A stretch of 64,000 nt of DNA. It comes from Firmicutes bacterium ADurb.Bin146. Lineage in GTDB: Bacteria > Bacillota > Clostridia > DUPQ01. The notes beneath the pieces were generated by a model, which did no database searches, was not told the origin of the DNA, and was given only the letters and a program-made list of their open reading frames with translations. The stretch covers positions 62,001 through 126,000 of the forward strand of contig MWDI01000066.1 of the NCBI GenBank assembly GCA_002070475.1. The letters are read 5' to 3'. Below are positions 1 to 9,283 of the stretch, in pieces (position 1 is the stretch's first letter; each line of letters opens with the position of its first letter). The position numbers and the translations under genes were made by a program.

Positions 1-1505
1 ATCCATATATCGAAAGGTTCTGCAAATCCAAATGTCAGTTTATCATTTTCAGTATTATTCCTTCCAGCATATATCAAAAATCCTTCCTCAGATTGGTATT
101 GGATGGGATTGAATGAAACTGTTTCAGGGTCTTTTTTCTTCCAACTCTTTTTGCTCTGTTGTTTTTCTTTTATATATCCTTGCTGTATAAGCTCTTTTTT
201 AATATCTTCCACATCTAAAACAGTTTCACATAAATCCAATGAAGTTAAAACAGACTTCAAATATTCAGCTTCTTTTGTCATATCCTTAATTGCATTTACA
301 GCATAGTCATATGCAGCCATCCCTTTTTTGTACTTTTTATAATAGATTTGAGCATTCTTTAATGCGTCTTTAGAAGGATCAAGCGGTATTTTGATATTTG
401 TGTTGGTGTAATAATCCAGAAGTTCTACAGAATCTGAACGCTGCTTCAACATTGGAATGTTTGCAGTAAGAAGCTCTCCAAATAACTTATACTGTTTGAT
501 TTTATTTGTATCTGACAAGCTGTTATTATATATCGCAAGCTTTTTTTTTGCTTTTGCTAAAAAAGCAGATACTGTCTTTTTTACAGAATCAGTTTTAGCA
601 ATCATTTCTGCTCTTTTGCTTTTGGAACTCACATATTCAGTAAAGATATCCAGAAACGACTCATATCCCCTTATAGTCATACCTGGTATATTTTTGTACA
701 GCGTCAACTCAAAACAGTAATAGTCTTTCATCACTTTCTTGTCTTTTTCATATACCGCTATGGGATTATATTCCAAATTATGAATATTATCAGAAATCCT
801 ATTCAGGTTATACATTATTGCAGACGCTTCTTCTTTATTAATATTTTTTACTGTTTTAACATCTTCGACTTTAGACCTGAAACATATCTCTTTAGCAAAA
901 ATCTGGGCTATACCCATGACTGTCTTGAAAACTGCTTCGGATATAGGAAAATCATCATACTTGGTTATATGTTCCCATTTTACTTGCTCGATTGGTAGTT
1001 TATCCTGTACAGGGGGAAGCATATACTCCCCCGCAGGCATTATTCTTCTTACTGAGGACATTGATTCATCAATATGCCGTAGAGCATCCATTATCTTATT
1101 TGAAGAATTTACCACTATCAGGTTGCAGTTACGCCCTGTAAGTTCCACAATCAGCGTTTTATTTATGCGTTCTTCAAGCTCATCAGTGTGATCAATATCA
1201 AAATATATTATTCTTTCATAGCTTTTTGTATACACTTTAGTTATATATCCGTTACATATGTGCTTTCTTAAAAACATACAGAACCCATAAGGTGTTTTTG
1301 GGTTGTTTACCTTTTCTTTCACTAAATATATACCAGGGCTGGAAGGCTCAAGGTATAATGATATGTTATATGACATGCTATTTGCATATATGCCTATAAT
1401 AACCTCATCTTTTTTAGGCATATATATGTTCTGTATCTTTGCGCCTATACATATATGATTAAGCTCATTTGCAAGGCATTTTACTGCTATTCCGTCAAGC
1501 GGCAT
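1..1505 (-). CDS. rqcH: RqcH/NFACT ribosome quality-control factor (C-terminus beyond window)
   Basis: Binds stalled 50S subunits and directs alanine tailing of the trapped nascent chain; older annotations call it fibronectin-binding protein FbpA. The frame is open for 501 codons with no stop and runs off the left edge. It starts at ATG 1505 behind AGGAGG. Visible landmarks are the NFACT-N start MPLDGIAVKCLANEL, FCMFLRKHI near residue 75-83, the YYKKYKKG coiled-coil motif, and the NFACT-R motif GRNNTENDKLTF. The usual Asp97-Arg98 pair reads Glu97-Arg98 here. It is divergent from the U32 gene. Family assignment is secure; the missing part is the end of NFACT-R. Confidence 0.93.
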   Translation of the reverse strand, partial: MPLDGIAVKCLANELNHICIGAKIQNIYMPKKDEVIIGIYANSMSYNISLYLEPSSPGIYLVKEKVNNPKTPYGFCMFLRKHICNGYITKVYTKSYERIIYFDIDHTDELEERINKTLIVELTGRNCNLIVVNSSNKIMDALRHIDESMSSVRRIMPAGEYMLPPVQDKLPIEQVKWEHITKYDDFPISEAVFKTVMGIAQIFAKEICFRSKVEDVKTVKNINKEEASAIMYNLNRISDNIHNLEYNPIAVYEKDKKVMKDYYCFELTLYKNIPGMTIRGYESFLDIFTEYVSSKSKRAEMIAKTDSVKKTVSAFLAKAKKKLAIYNNSLSDTNKIKQYKLFGELLTANIPMLKQRSDSVELLDYYTNTNIKIPLDPSKDALKNAQIYYKKYKKGMAAYDYAVNAIKDMTKEAEYLKSVLTSLDLCETVLDVEDIKKELIQQGYIKEKQQSKKSWKKKDPETVSFNPIQYQSEEGFLIYAGRNNTENDKLTFGFAEPFDIW

Positions 1506-1537
1506 GCAATCCTCCTATACTAATAAAATTTAAATGA

Positions 1538-1566
1538 TTGCCAGTTCTCTTTATATATATTATCAT
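1538..1566 (+). promoter_or_regulatory. Sigma-A-type promoter of the U32 gene
   Basis: TTGCCA at 1538-1543, a 17-base spacer and TATCAT at 1561-1566. A start near 1573 would leave a leader of about 35 bases. It lies in the 102-base divergent gap between rqcH and the U32 gene. Confidence 0.5.
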
Positions 1567-1607
1567 ATATCCGTACTTTCAGCCTATTGAAGTAGAAAGA
1601 GGATATA

Positions 1608-3803
1608 TTGGAACTATTATCACCAGCAGGAAATATGCAATGTTTAAAAGCCGCCGTTCAAAATGGAGCCGATGCTGTTTATCTTGGAATCAAGACTTTC
1701 AGTGCTAGAGCAAATGCTGATAATTTCACATTTGAAGAATTATCAGAAGCTGTCCGTTACTGTCATTTACGTGATGTGTCTGTATATCTGACACTAAACA
1801 CGCTTATAGATGATGAAAATATGGAAATGGCTCTGAATAATGCAAAAAAAGCACATTCATGCGGTATAGATGGCATAATTGTACAGGATTTAGGTTTAGC
1901 AGTACAAATAAGGAAGATGCTGCCTGATATTCGTCTACATGCCTCAACACAGATGAGTATTATTCATCCCAAAGAAGCTCAATTTTTGAAAAATCTTGGT
2001 TTTAAAAGAATTATTGCTGCTAGAGAAGCCACTCTTGATCAGATTAAAATGCTTGTCGCTACAGGGATTGAAGTTGAAGTATTCGGTCATGGCTCATTAT
2101 GTGTGTGTTATTCGGGACAGTGCGAGCTTAGTTATTTTAATGGTGGAAAATCTGGAAATAAAGGCAGCTGCGCACAGCCATGCAGGCTTTCATATTCTCT
2201 ATTTGCTGATAACCGTACAGTTGCTGCTAAGAATCTTCTTAGTACAAAAGATATCGCTGTAATGGACGATATTGATAAAGTAATCTCAGCAGGTGTCGTT
2301 TCCCTTAAGATAGAGGGAAGAATGAAAAGTCCGGAATATGTTGCAATCATAACTAAAACATATAGAAAAGCTATTTCGGGAACCCTTACAGATAAAGACA
2401 GGCAGGATGCTATGATGGTATTCAATAGGGAAGGGTTTTCCAAAGGATATATGTTTACGCAACCAGGCAAAGAAATGATGGCATACAACTTTTCCGGTAA
2501 TACGGGTATAAGGATTGGCACTGTTACTAAAGTAAATAAAGAAAAAGAACTTATCCAAATAGAAAGCAGTAGAAATCTAATAAACGGCGATGGAATCAGT
2601 TTTAAAAAAAGCGGTATTGGAATGTATGTTAATATACTGAATAAGAATGGAAACCTGTATGGCTTGATATGCAGAAATGGTGTTCCTGAACCTAATGAAC
2701 CCGTATATTTGACATACGATAAGGAGCTTATTGAACAGGCACAGAAATCCTATTCAGACGATTTTAATCGTAAAGTACTGATAAGTGGTCATTTCTCATC
2801 AAAAACCGGACATAAAGCAAGTTTTACCGTCAAAGATGCAAAGAACAATACATATACGGCTTATTCTGATATAGTATCCCAAAAAGCAAAAAATCCTGAT
2901 GCGGATGAAGATATTATTAAGAACTTAACTAAGACAGGAAATACCGTGTTTGAATTCGAATCTCTCACTAAAGATACAGACACAGCAACATTTCTTCCAT
3001 CAAAGTCGGTAAACGCATTAAGAAGAGATGCTCTTGAGGGATTAGCATTATTAAGGCAAACAGTAAATATTTCTTCTGTAACTGATTACTTTCCTAGATA
3101 TGAAAATATATCAATTTCCATAATGGGTATTGATAGAAAACCAGGTATATCACTTTTCTTCTTTGAAAATAGACCGGATTTTGATATAAGGGACATAGAT
3201 GCTGATAGGATATATATGCCATATAACATGTATCAGAAATATTACTATGACAACAGAGTTTTCTCATACATACCTATAGGGGTTTCGCTTGATGATGCAG
3301 AAATTAATCAGAAAAGAATTATATCCTCCTCTATAGGTATACTGGCTATCCCAGGAGAAAAAGTGTTGGATTCCGGAATCAACTGTCTAAACACATATAC
3401 TGCGGATTTTTTGTCTGGATATGAAAATGTTAAAGCAATACACCTTTCACATGAATTACCCATTGACAGTATAAAAAGGTTTGCTGGCTTAAATAAAAAT
3501 ATAAGTTATGAATATCTTATATATGGAAGAGTTGCAGTCATGAAAACGAAATACTGTATTAAAAGCATATTCAGCAAATCTGGCACTTCTGAGGAAGAAA
3601 TGTATTTAAATGACAGACAGAAGAAGCGTATAGACATTGTAACATATCCTGGATGCAGCACAACTTATCTTTTAGGTGCTTTTACTATAAATAACCTTGC
3701 GAACAAAGAACTAATAAGGAAATCTGGTGCTGACACTTTACGTATTAATATTTATAAAGAGTCAAAGGAAGAAATAAAAGATATAATTCAAAGAGCAAAA
3801 TAA
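1608..3803 (+). CDS. Peptidase U32 family protein with middle DUF3656-like region (RlhA-like)
   Basis: U32-family proteins include RlhA, which hydroxylates 23S rRNA C2501, and collagenase-like PrtC. The start is TTG at 1608, a few bases after AGAAAGAGGA; the protein begins MELLSPAGN as is typical. The U32 core spans about residues 1-300 and includes the Cys-rich signature around residues 160-195 (CVCYSGQC, then GSCAQPCR), which binds Fe-S in RlhA. A long C-terminal extension, of the kind seen in 700-800-residue U32 proteins, follows. Its stop codon abuts the stop of rpe on the other strand. Family is sure; an rRNA hydroxylase role is inferred from the family. Confidence 0.88.
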   Translation: MELLSPAGNMQCLKAAVQNGADAVYLGIKTFSARANADNFTFEELSEAVRYCHLRDVSVYLTLNTLIDDENMEMALNNAKKAHSCGIDGIIVQDLGLAVQIRKMLPDIRLHASTQMSIIHPKEAQFLKNLGFKRIIAAREATLDQIKMLVATGIEVEVFGHGSLCVCYSGQCELSYFNGGKSGNKGSCAQPCRLSYSLFADNRTVAAKNLLSTKDIAVMDDIDKVISAGVVSLKIEGRMKSPEYVAIITKTYRKAISGTLTDKDRQDAMMVFNREGFSKGYMFTQPGKEMMAYNFSGNTGIRIGTVTKVNKEKELIQIESSRNLINGDGISFKKSGIGMYVNILNKNGNLYGLICRNGVPEPNEPVYLTYDKELIEQAQKSYSDDFNRKVLISGHFSSKTGHKASFTVKDAKNNTYTAYSDIVSQKAKNPDADEDIIKNLTKTGNTVFEFESLTKDTDTATFLPSKSVNALRRDALEGLALLRQTVNISSVTDYFPRYENISISIMGIDRKPGISLFFFENRPDFDIRDIDADRIYMPYNMYQKYYYDNRVFSYIPIGVSLDDAEINQKRIISSSIGILAIPGEKVLDSGINCLNTYTADFLSGYENVKAIHLSHELPIDSIKRFAGLNKNISYEYLIYGRVAVMKTKYCIKSIFSKSGTSEEEMYLNDRQKKRIDIVTYPGCSTTYLLGAFTINNLANKELIRKSGADTLRINIYKESKEEIKDIIQRAK

Positions 3804-4451
3804 TCAGTTCTCTATCAGCTGCTGTATAGCTTTTTTAACATCCTTTGCTTTGAATATTGCAGAACCGGCAACAAGGACATTCGCACCTGCTGCCTTAATC
3901 TCATGACAATTCTCAACTGTCACACCACCATCTACCTGAATATCTGTATTTAATCCCATAGTATCTATCATTTTTTTAAGCGACTTTATTTTTTCAGTAC
4001 TGTACTGTATATATGACTGCCCCCCGAATCCAGGATTCACGCTCATAATAAGAACCATATCAAGCATTGGAAGAATATATTCTAAAACATTTATATTAGT
4101 TGATGGATTCAAAGCTACAGCGGCTTTTTTCCCCAAATCTTTTATATATCTTATAGTTCTATCCAGATGAATACATGCTTCCTGCTGGACGCAAATAATA
4201 TCTGCGCCTGCTTTTGCAAAGTCATCAATATACTTATCAGGATCTGTTATCATCAGATGAACATCCAAGGGTAATTTTGTAATCTTTCTTAAAGCATCAA
4301 CAACAGGAATACCGATTGATATATTTGGTACGAAGTGTCCGTCCATGACATCAACGTGCACATAATGAGCTCCACCTTTTTCAATCTTCCTTACTTCCTC
4401 TTCTAATCTTGCAAAGTTACATGCTAGTAATGATGGTGAAATTTTTATCAT
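3804..4451 (-). CDS. rpe: Ribulose-phosphate 3-epimerase
   Basis: Interconverts ribulose 5-phosphate and xylulose 5-phosphate in the pentose phosphate pathway. The 215-residue TIM barrel has the N-terminal SPSLLACNFARLEEEV, metal ligands in HVDVMDGHFVPN and DVHLMI, the MSVNPGFGGQ phosphate loop and QVDGGV. Length is normal. It is the last gene of the leftward def-fmt-rsmB-rlmN-PP2C-prkC-rsgA-rpe run and overlaps rsgA by one base. The rsgA-rpe order after prkC is common in Firmicutes. Confidence 0.96.
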   Translation of the reverse strand: MIKISPSLLACNFARLEEEVRKIEKGGAHYVHVDVMDGHFVPNISIGIPVVDALRKITKLPLDVHLMITDPDKYIDDFAKAGADIICVQQEACIHLDRTIRYIKDLGKKAAVALNPSTNINVLEYILPMLDMVLIMSVNPGFGGQSYIQYSTEKIKSLKKMIDTMGLNTDIQVDGGVTVENCHEIKAAGANVLVAGSAIFKAKDVKKAIQQLIEN

Positions 4452-5338
4452 TAATATCCCCTCCTGATCTTTAAAGCTTCTTTAGACATATTATATATTA
4501 TTTTATACCTATTGTGACGTTCAATTGGTATTTCTCCTTTTTCTACTGCATTAATTACTGCGCAATTTTTTTCATTTATGTGTTTGCAGTCATTGAACCT
4601 GCACATTTTTCTGTATGGATTAAAATCAGTATACATGCTCATAATTGCATCCGGTTGCAACAAGCCAGGATCAAATTTAGAAAATCCAGGAGTGTCAGCA
4701 ATGTAGCCGCCATCAAAAGAAAGCAGCTCACAATGTCTTGTCGTGTTTTTTCCTCTTTCAATCCTGTCAGACAATGTACCTGTTTGCATAATTCTTGTAT
4801 TTGTAAGCGAATTAATCAGTGTGGATTTGCCTGCTCCTGATTGACCAGCAAAAACAGAAATCTTTCCAGTAAGCAAGCTTTTCAAATCACCAAGCCCGTT
4901 ATTATGTTTTGCATCTGTTGTAACTATCCTGCATCCGCTTTTTGAGTATTGGTAAAGTATATTCCTAATCTCTTCTTTTGATGCTAAATCCGATTTGTTT
5001 ATACATAACACAGGTTCGATATCATTGGAATAGCATGCTAGCACAAGAAGATCGACCAAAAGCTCATCCCATACTGGCGAATTCACTGAAAAGACTATTA
5101 CAACGGTATCAATATTGGCAACTGGAGGCCTTATAAGCAGGTTTTTTCGTTCTTCTATACTGTAAATATATCCTTCCTTGCAGGATGAATCGGTTATTTC
5201 AAATATAACTCTATCTCCACATAGAGGTTTAAACCCTTCTTTCCTGAATAAGCCTCTAGGTTTGCAGATATATTCATCATTATCTGTTCTTACAGTATAC
5301 CGGTTGCTTAATGACTTAATAACAAGACCTTTTTCCAT
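4451..5338 (-). CDS. rsgA: Ribosome small-subunit-dependent GTPase A
   Basis: Circularly permuted GTPase that checks late 30S assembly. An N-terminal OB fold (about 1-70) is followed by G4 (NKSD), the P-loop GQSGAGKSTLINSL near residue 165, G3 in DTPGFSKFD, and a C-terminal Zn knuckle with Cys-x5-Cys-x-His-x5-Cys spacing around residue 247-260. All elements are intact at 295 residues. It begins directly after the prkC stop, so the two are translated from one message. Confidence 0.96.
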   Translation of the reverse strand: MEKGLVIKSLSNRYTVRTDNDEYICKPRGLFRKEGFKPLCGDRVIFEITDSSCKEGYIYSIEERKNLLIRPPVANIDTVVIVFSVNSPVWDELLVDLLVLACYSNDIEPVLCINKSDLASKEEIRNILYQYSKSGCRIVTTDAKHNNGLGDLKSLLTGKISVFAGQSGAGKSTLINSLTNTRIMQTGTLSDRIERGKNTTRHCELLSFDGGYIADTPGFSKFDPGLLQPDAIMSMYTDFNPYRKMCRFNDCKHINEKNCAVINAVEKGEIPIERHNRYKIIYNMSKEALKIRRGY

Positions 5339-7453
5339 TTATGGAGCTGGGCTTTCATCTGGAGCTGGATTTGCTTGATAATAATCAAAATATTTATAAA
5401 TTATCGGTTCCTTGTACAGTACTGATCCTATAAACACTGTTAATTTTGTTTCACCTTTTGCAGGTATACGTACACCCCTTTGGTACGGAAGATTCGCTAT
5501 CGATGCGACATTTACAGATGTCTGTGAAGACCCTTCCTGATCTGAATATTCAAATTTAAATCTCAAAGTTATTGGGAATTCCATATTCGTCAGTTCTGCT
5601 ATTGTAGGATCAAAAGTAAACTGTACTGTAATATCTTCATATACAATATCTCCATAATCTACAGATAGTTTTATATCAATGGTACTATTTTCATATGTTT
5701 CGGTATTTGCCTCTGGATACTGATAAGTAACTAAAGATGTTTTACCAGGTATTGTTTCTTCCGACATTACATTCATGACAAGTTTATATTCTAATAGTTT
5801 CTCCGCAGCCTGCTCTTTTGTCAGTCCGAAAAGATCAGGAACTAGGGTTTTTTCGTATTGTGAACCAAGTGAGACATATATTTTTACAGTATCACCATAT
5901 TTGACTTTAACAGTTTCTGAAGGGGATACAGCAAATACTATACCTGCAGTTACATCCTGATTGTATTCTTCAATCTTTTCTGGTATAAGTCCTGCACTGA
6001 TAATAGTATTTTCCGCTACGCGGTAGTCATCGCCTACACATTTTGGAATTTCAACATAATTGCTCCCTACGCTTACTGTAAATGTAATTGTATTTGTTGC
6101 ACCTTCCTTGAAAATCCTACCCTGTTCTACATCCTGATCCATTATTATTCCTGGAGGTGTTTCATCAGAGTAAGCTTCCTTCATTAATACTATAATATCA
6201 AAATCCTCTTCAAGCTTTTTCTTGATAGTCTCATAATCATATGTAACATAATTAAGGACTTCGTATTCTTTCGCTTCAGGTACAACGACTTTTGCCAGTT
6301 CATCTATAGCAAAAACCACAAAAAAAGCTGATAAAGATAAAACACAAATTAGAGCTATAAGAGTCGTGAAAAAATATTTTTTCTCTTTCTTTTTTCTACC
6401 TTTTGCATATATTAGAGGTACATTATATTCCTCATCAAAATTTATAAGTTTTGGTTGCGAGAGATTGCTTGTGTTATGTTTCGCTCTATATATCTTGCCC
6501 GTATTTCCCCTTACTATCTGCTTATCATCTTCAAGATATAAATCATCTTCAGAAACTGAAGGTATTGCCATGGTGTCATTTGAAGGAAGGACTTCCCCGT
6601 TTATAAAATCTAAAGTCAAATCACCTTTTACATCAGCTATATTATCCAGATTTTTTAAATCTATCATCACATCCGCTGCAGTTTCATATCTGTCAGACGT
6701 TTTTTTCTGAATAGCTTTAAGAATAATTCTGTTTAATTCTTCGGGAATATCCTCCCTGATCTCTATTGGAGGTATGGGATTATCTTGTAGATGCTTCATA
6801 ACTATAGCAATTGGTGTATCAGCATCAAAAGGAACTTTACCAGTAACCATTTCATACATAACTATTCCTGTTGAGTAAAGATCTGTGCTATTGCTTAAAA
6901 ATCCGCCTTTAGCCTGTTCAGGAGAGATATAGTGGACAGATCCAAATGCTTTATTATCTGTAGTAAGTGTTTGAGCATTAATAGCTTTGGCTATACCGAA
7001 ATCTGTCACTTTGATTCTTCCATTCTTTGAAATCAGTATGTTCTGAGGTTTTATATCCCTATGAATAATACCATTATTATGCGCATGCTCTAGTGCTGCA
7101 AATATCTGCAAAGCAATATCTACTACTTCTTTAATATCCAGAGGGCCTACAGATTCCATATAACTGGATAAAGTTGTGCCTTCGACACATTCCATAACAA
7201 TATAGTTCATGCTGTTGTCATATCCTACATCGTATACATTCACTATATTCTCGTGGGAAAGTTTTGCTACTGATAATGCTTCATCTTTAAAACGTTTTAT
7301 AAAATCTTTATCCTGAGCATATTCATCTTTAAGCGTTTTAACTGCAACTATACGGTTAAGCGCTTTATCTTTTGCTTTGTATACATAAGCCATACCGCCT
7401 ATGCCCATCCTGCTAAGAAGTTCGTATCTGTTATTAAGTATAACAGGATCCAT
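5339..7453 (-). CDS. prkC: PASTA-domain Ser/Thr protein kinase (PrkC/Stk1)
   Basis: Membrane kinase that senses muropeptides or lipid II and phosphorylates growth and translation targets. The kinase domain (about 10-270) has the glycine loop GIGGMAYVY, Lys in AVKTL, catalytic HRDIKPQN and DFGIAKA. A basic segment KGRKKKEKK precedes one membrane helix (about 360-380). Three PASTA repeats follow (about 392-605), then a beta-rich tail of about 100 residues with a proline-rich end (PAPDESPAP). Start ATG 7453 has GGAGG. It is paired with its PP2C antagonist two bases upstream. Confidence 0.95.
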   Translation of the reverse strand: MDPVILNNRYELLSRMGIGGMAYVYKAKDKALNRIVAVKTLKDEYAQDKDFIKRFKDEALSVAKLSHENIVNVYDVGYDNSMNYIVMECVEGTTLSSYMESVGPLDIKEVVDIALQIFAALEHAHNNGIIHRDIKPQNILISKNGRIKVTDFGIAKAINAQTLTTDNKAFGSVHYISPEQAKGGFLSNSTDLYSTGIVMYEMVTGKVPFDADTPIAIVMKHLQDNPIPPIEIREDIPEELNRIILKAIQKKTSDRYETAADVMIDLKNLDNIADVKGDLTLDFINGEVLPSNDTMAIPSVSEDDLYLEDDKQIVRGNTGKIYRAKHNTSNLSQPKLINFDEEYNVPLIYAKGRKKKEKKYFFTTLIALICVLSLSAFFVVFAIDELAKVVVPEAKEYEVLNYVTYDYETIKKKLEEDFDIIVLMKEAYSDETPPGIIMDQDVEQGRIFKEGATNTITFTVSVGSNYVEIPKCVGDDYRVAENTIISAGLIPEKIEEYNQDVTAGIVFAVSPSETVKVKYGDTVKIYVSLGSQYEKTLVPDLFGLTKEQAAEKLLEYKLVMNVMSEETIPGKTSLVTYQYPEANTETYENSTIDIKLSVDYGDIVYEDITVQFTFDPTIAELTNMEFPITLRFKFEYSDQEGSSQTSVNVASIANLPYQRGVRIPAKGETKLTVFIGSVLYKEPIIYKYFDYYQANPAPDESPAP

Positions 7454-7455
7454 TT

Positions 7456-8208
7456 TTATTCCTCCAACTTCCTGTCCGCTTTGATAAGAATTATCGTAAT
7501 ATTGTCGGTTCCGCCTGCCTCGTTAGCTTTTTTGACAAGTTCCCTGACTTTTTCTTCCAACTCGGTTTCCTGATTAATTATATTCAATATATTAGCCTCG
7601 TCAAGCATATTGGTAAGACCATCGGTACAAAGCATTATATACCCACAAAAATCCAGCGTTATTTCAAATATATCTGGTTCAGGTATATCAGCAATACCAA
7701 GTGCTTTTGTAATAACATTCTTGTTTGGATGGTTCTGGTATTCATCAATAGTTATATCACCCTTATCCAGAAGCTGCTGTACATAGGAATGATCTTTCGT
7801 TATCATTTTCATTTCATTATTACATATTGAATATATCCTAGAATCACCGATATGTATAACATACAGTTTGTCATCCTTTATATATATAGCATCCAGTGTC
7901 GTTCCCATTCCTGAAAATACATTATATTTCTTGCTGAACTCTAGAATATCCTTATTTGCTGTTTTGCATATGTTTAAAAGATAATCCTTGATGTTGCTGC
8001 AATTCTTGAAACGTCTATCGCGTATTTTTTTCTCAAAACAGTCTACAGCTGCTTTACTGGCTATCTCTCCAAAAAGATGTCCTCCCATCCCGTCCGCAAC
8101 AGCTGCTGCAAATTCATTATGTTCCTCAAAGGGTATAATTATATGATAATCTTCATTATTTTCCCTTACCTGTCCAATATCGGTATATGAGGTGTAATTA
8201 AATATCAT
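7456..8208 (-). CDS. prpC: PP2C-family Ser/Thr phosphatase (PrpC/Stp)
   Basis: Mn-dependent phosphatase that reverses PrkC phosphorylation. PPM motifs are complete: DIGQVRENNED, ADGMGGH, HIGDSRIY, CTDGLTNM and GGTDNITII. It has 250 residues and no membrane segment, as expected for the cytosolic partner. Start ATG 8208 follows AAGGAGACAGC and overlaps the end of rlmN by 11 bases. Confidence 0.95.
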   Translation of the reverse strand: MIFNYTSYTDIGQVRENNEDYHIIIPFEEHNEFAAAVADGMGGHLFGEIASKAAVDCFEKKIRDRRFKNCSNIKDYLLNICKTANKDILEFSKKYNVFSGMGTTLDAIYIKDDKLYVIHIGDSRIYSICNNEMKMITKDHSYVQQLLDKGDITIDEYQNHPNKNVITKALGIADIPEPDIFEITLDFCGYIMLCTDGLTNMLDEANILNIINQETELEEKVRELVKKANEAGGTDNITIILIKADRKLEE

Positions 8209-9229
8209 GCTGTCTCCTTAACTGCCCGCAAGCGGCTTCAATGTCTCTGCCAAGTTCCCTTCTGATAGTGACGGGTATGCCGTTTTCTTTAAGTATAGCA
8301 CAAAAACCTGATAAATTTCTGCTGTTTTGGTGTGGTTTCATGTTCTCGATAGGATTGATGGGTATAACATTTACATAACACATGACATTCTTCAATAGAA
8401 AGCTTAATCGTTTTGCATGATCAAAAGAATCATTCTGGCCAGGTATAAGTGCATATTCAAAGGAAACTCTTCTGTTAGTTTTTTCGAAATAGTACTCACA
8501 AGCTTTAATTAAAGAAGCAATATTATATTTTCTGTTTATAGGCATTATAGCAGATCTTTTCTCGTCAGTTACTTCATGTAGCGATACTGACAGGTTAACC
8601 TGAAGGCATAAATCTGCAAATTCATATATTTTAGGTACAATTCCGCATGTTGAAATGGTTATTCGCCTTCCTCCCATGTTGAAACCTTCTTTCATATTTA
8701 CTACATTGAGAAAATTGATAAGATTATCATAGTTGTCAAAAGGCTCGCCTATCCCCATTACTACTGCCCTTGATATGACTTTGCCGCTGTCAAGACTTGC
8801 TTTAAGTATTTGTGCGGTAATTTCATATCCGTACAGATTACGGCTAAAAGGTACTGCAGATGAAGCACAGAATACACATCCCATTTTGCATCCTGACTGG
8901 CTGGAAACACATATTGATGTGCCATAATCATAATCCATCAGAACACTTTCTATCGTAGCATTATCTGGATATCGGAATAGATACTTAACTGTTCCATCTG
9001 CTGAAACAAGCTTTCTTTCTATTTGAGGTAATATAAGTGAAAAGTTTTCTTTTAGCAGTTCTATATCATCTTTACTGATGTTTGTCATTAACGAATAATC
9101 AAAAACTTTCTTGTTGTATACCCAATCTAAAACCTGTAAAGCTCTATACCTTTTTAAACCATGTTTTTCAAAAAGGTCTTTTAGTTCATTATGGGTATAT
9201 GAAAGTATATGCATTGTGGGATTACTCAT
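8198..9229 (-). CDS. rlmN: 23S rRNA (A2503-C2)/tRNA A37 methyltransferase RlmN
   Basis: Radical-SAM methyltransferase for A2503 of 23S rRNA. The CxxxCxxC cluster CKMGCVFC binds the 4Fe-4S; GIGEPFDNYDN and the C-terminal catalytic region (RRELGRDIEAACGQL) are present. The start is uncertain: the open frame begins at a TTG at 9265. The first ATG (9229, MSNPTMHIL) and the next (9214) lack a well-spaced Shine-Dalgarno sequence, while AGGAG lies about 20 bases upstream of 9229. Function is secure. Confidence 0.93.
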   Translation of the reverse strand: MSNPTMHILSYTHNELKDLFEKHGLKRYRALQVLDWVYNKKVFDYSLMTNISKDDIELLKENFSLILPQIERKLVSADGTVKYLFRYPDNATIESVLMDYDYGTSICVSSQSGCKMGCVFCASSAVPFSRNLYGYEITAQILKASLDSGKVISRAVVMGIGEPFDNYDNLINFLNVVNMKEGFNMGGRRITISTCGIVPKIYEFADLCLQVNLSVSLHEVTDEKRSAIMPINRKYNIASLIKACEYYFEKTNRRVSFEYALIPGQNDSFDHAKRLSFLLKNVMCYVNVIPINPIENMKPHQNSRNLSGFCAILKENGIPVTIRRELGRDIEAACGQLRRQHDI

Positions 9230-9283
9230 TACGCAGATTATATATTCTACTCCTAAAAAAATCAACGGGCTTGTAAAATCGTG

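Noticed and set aside
103..1191. Several short + strand frames at the left edge
   Set aside because: All are shadows of rqcH on the minus strand, which is open through the whole stretch.
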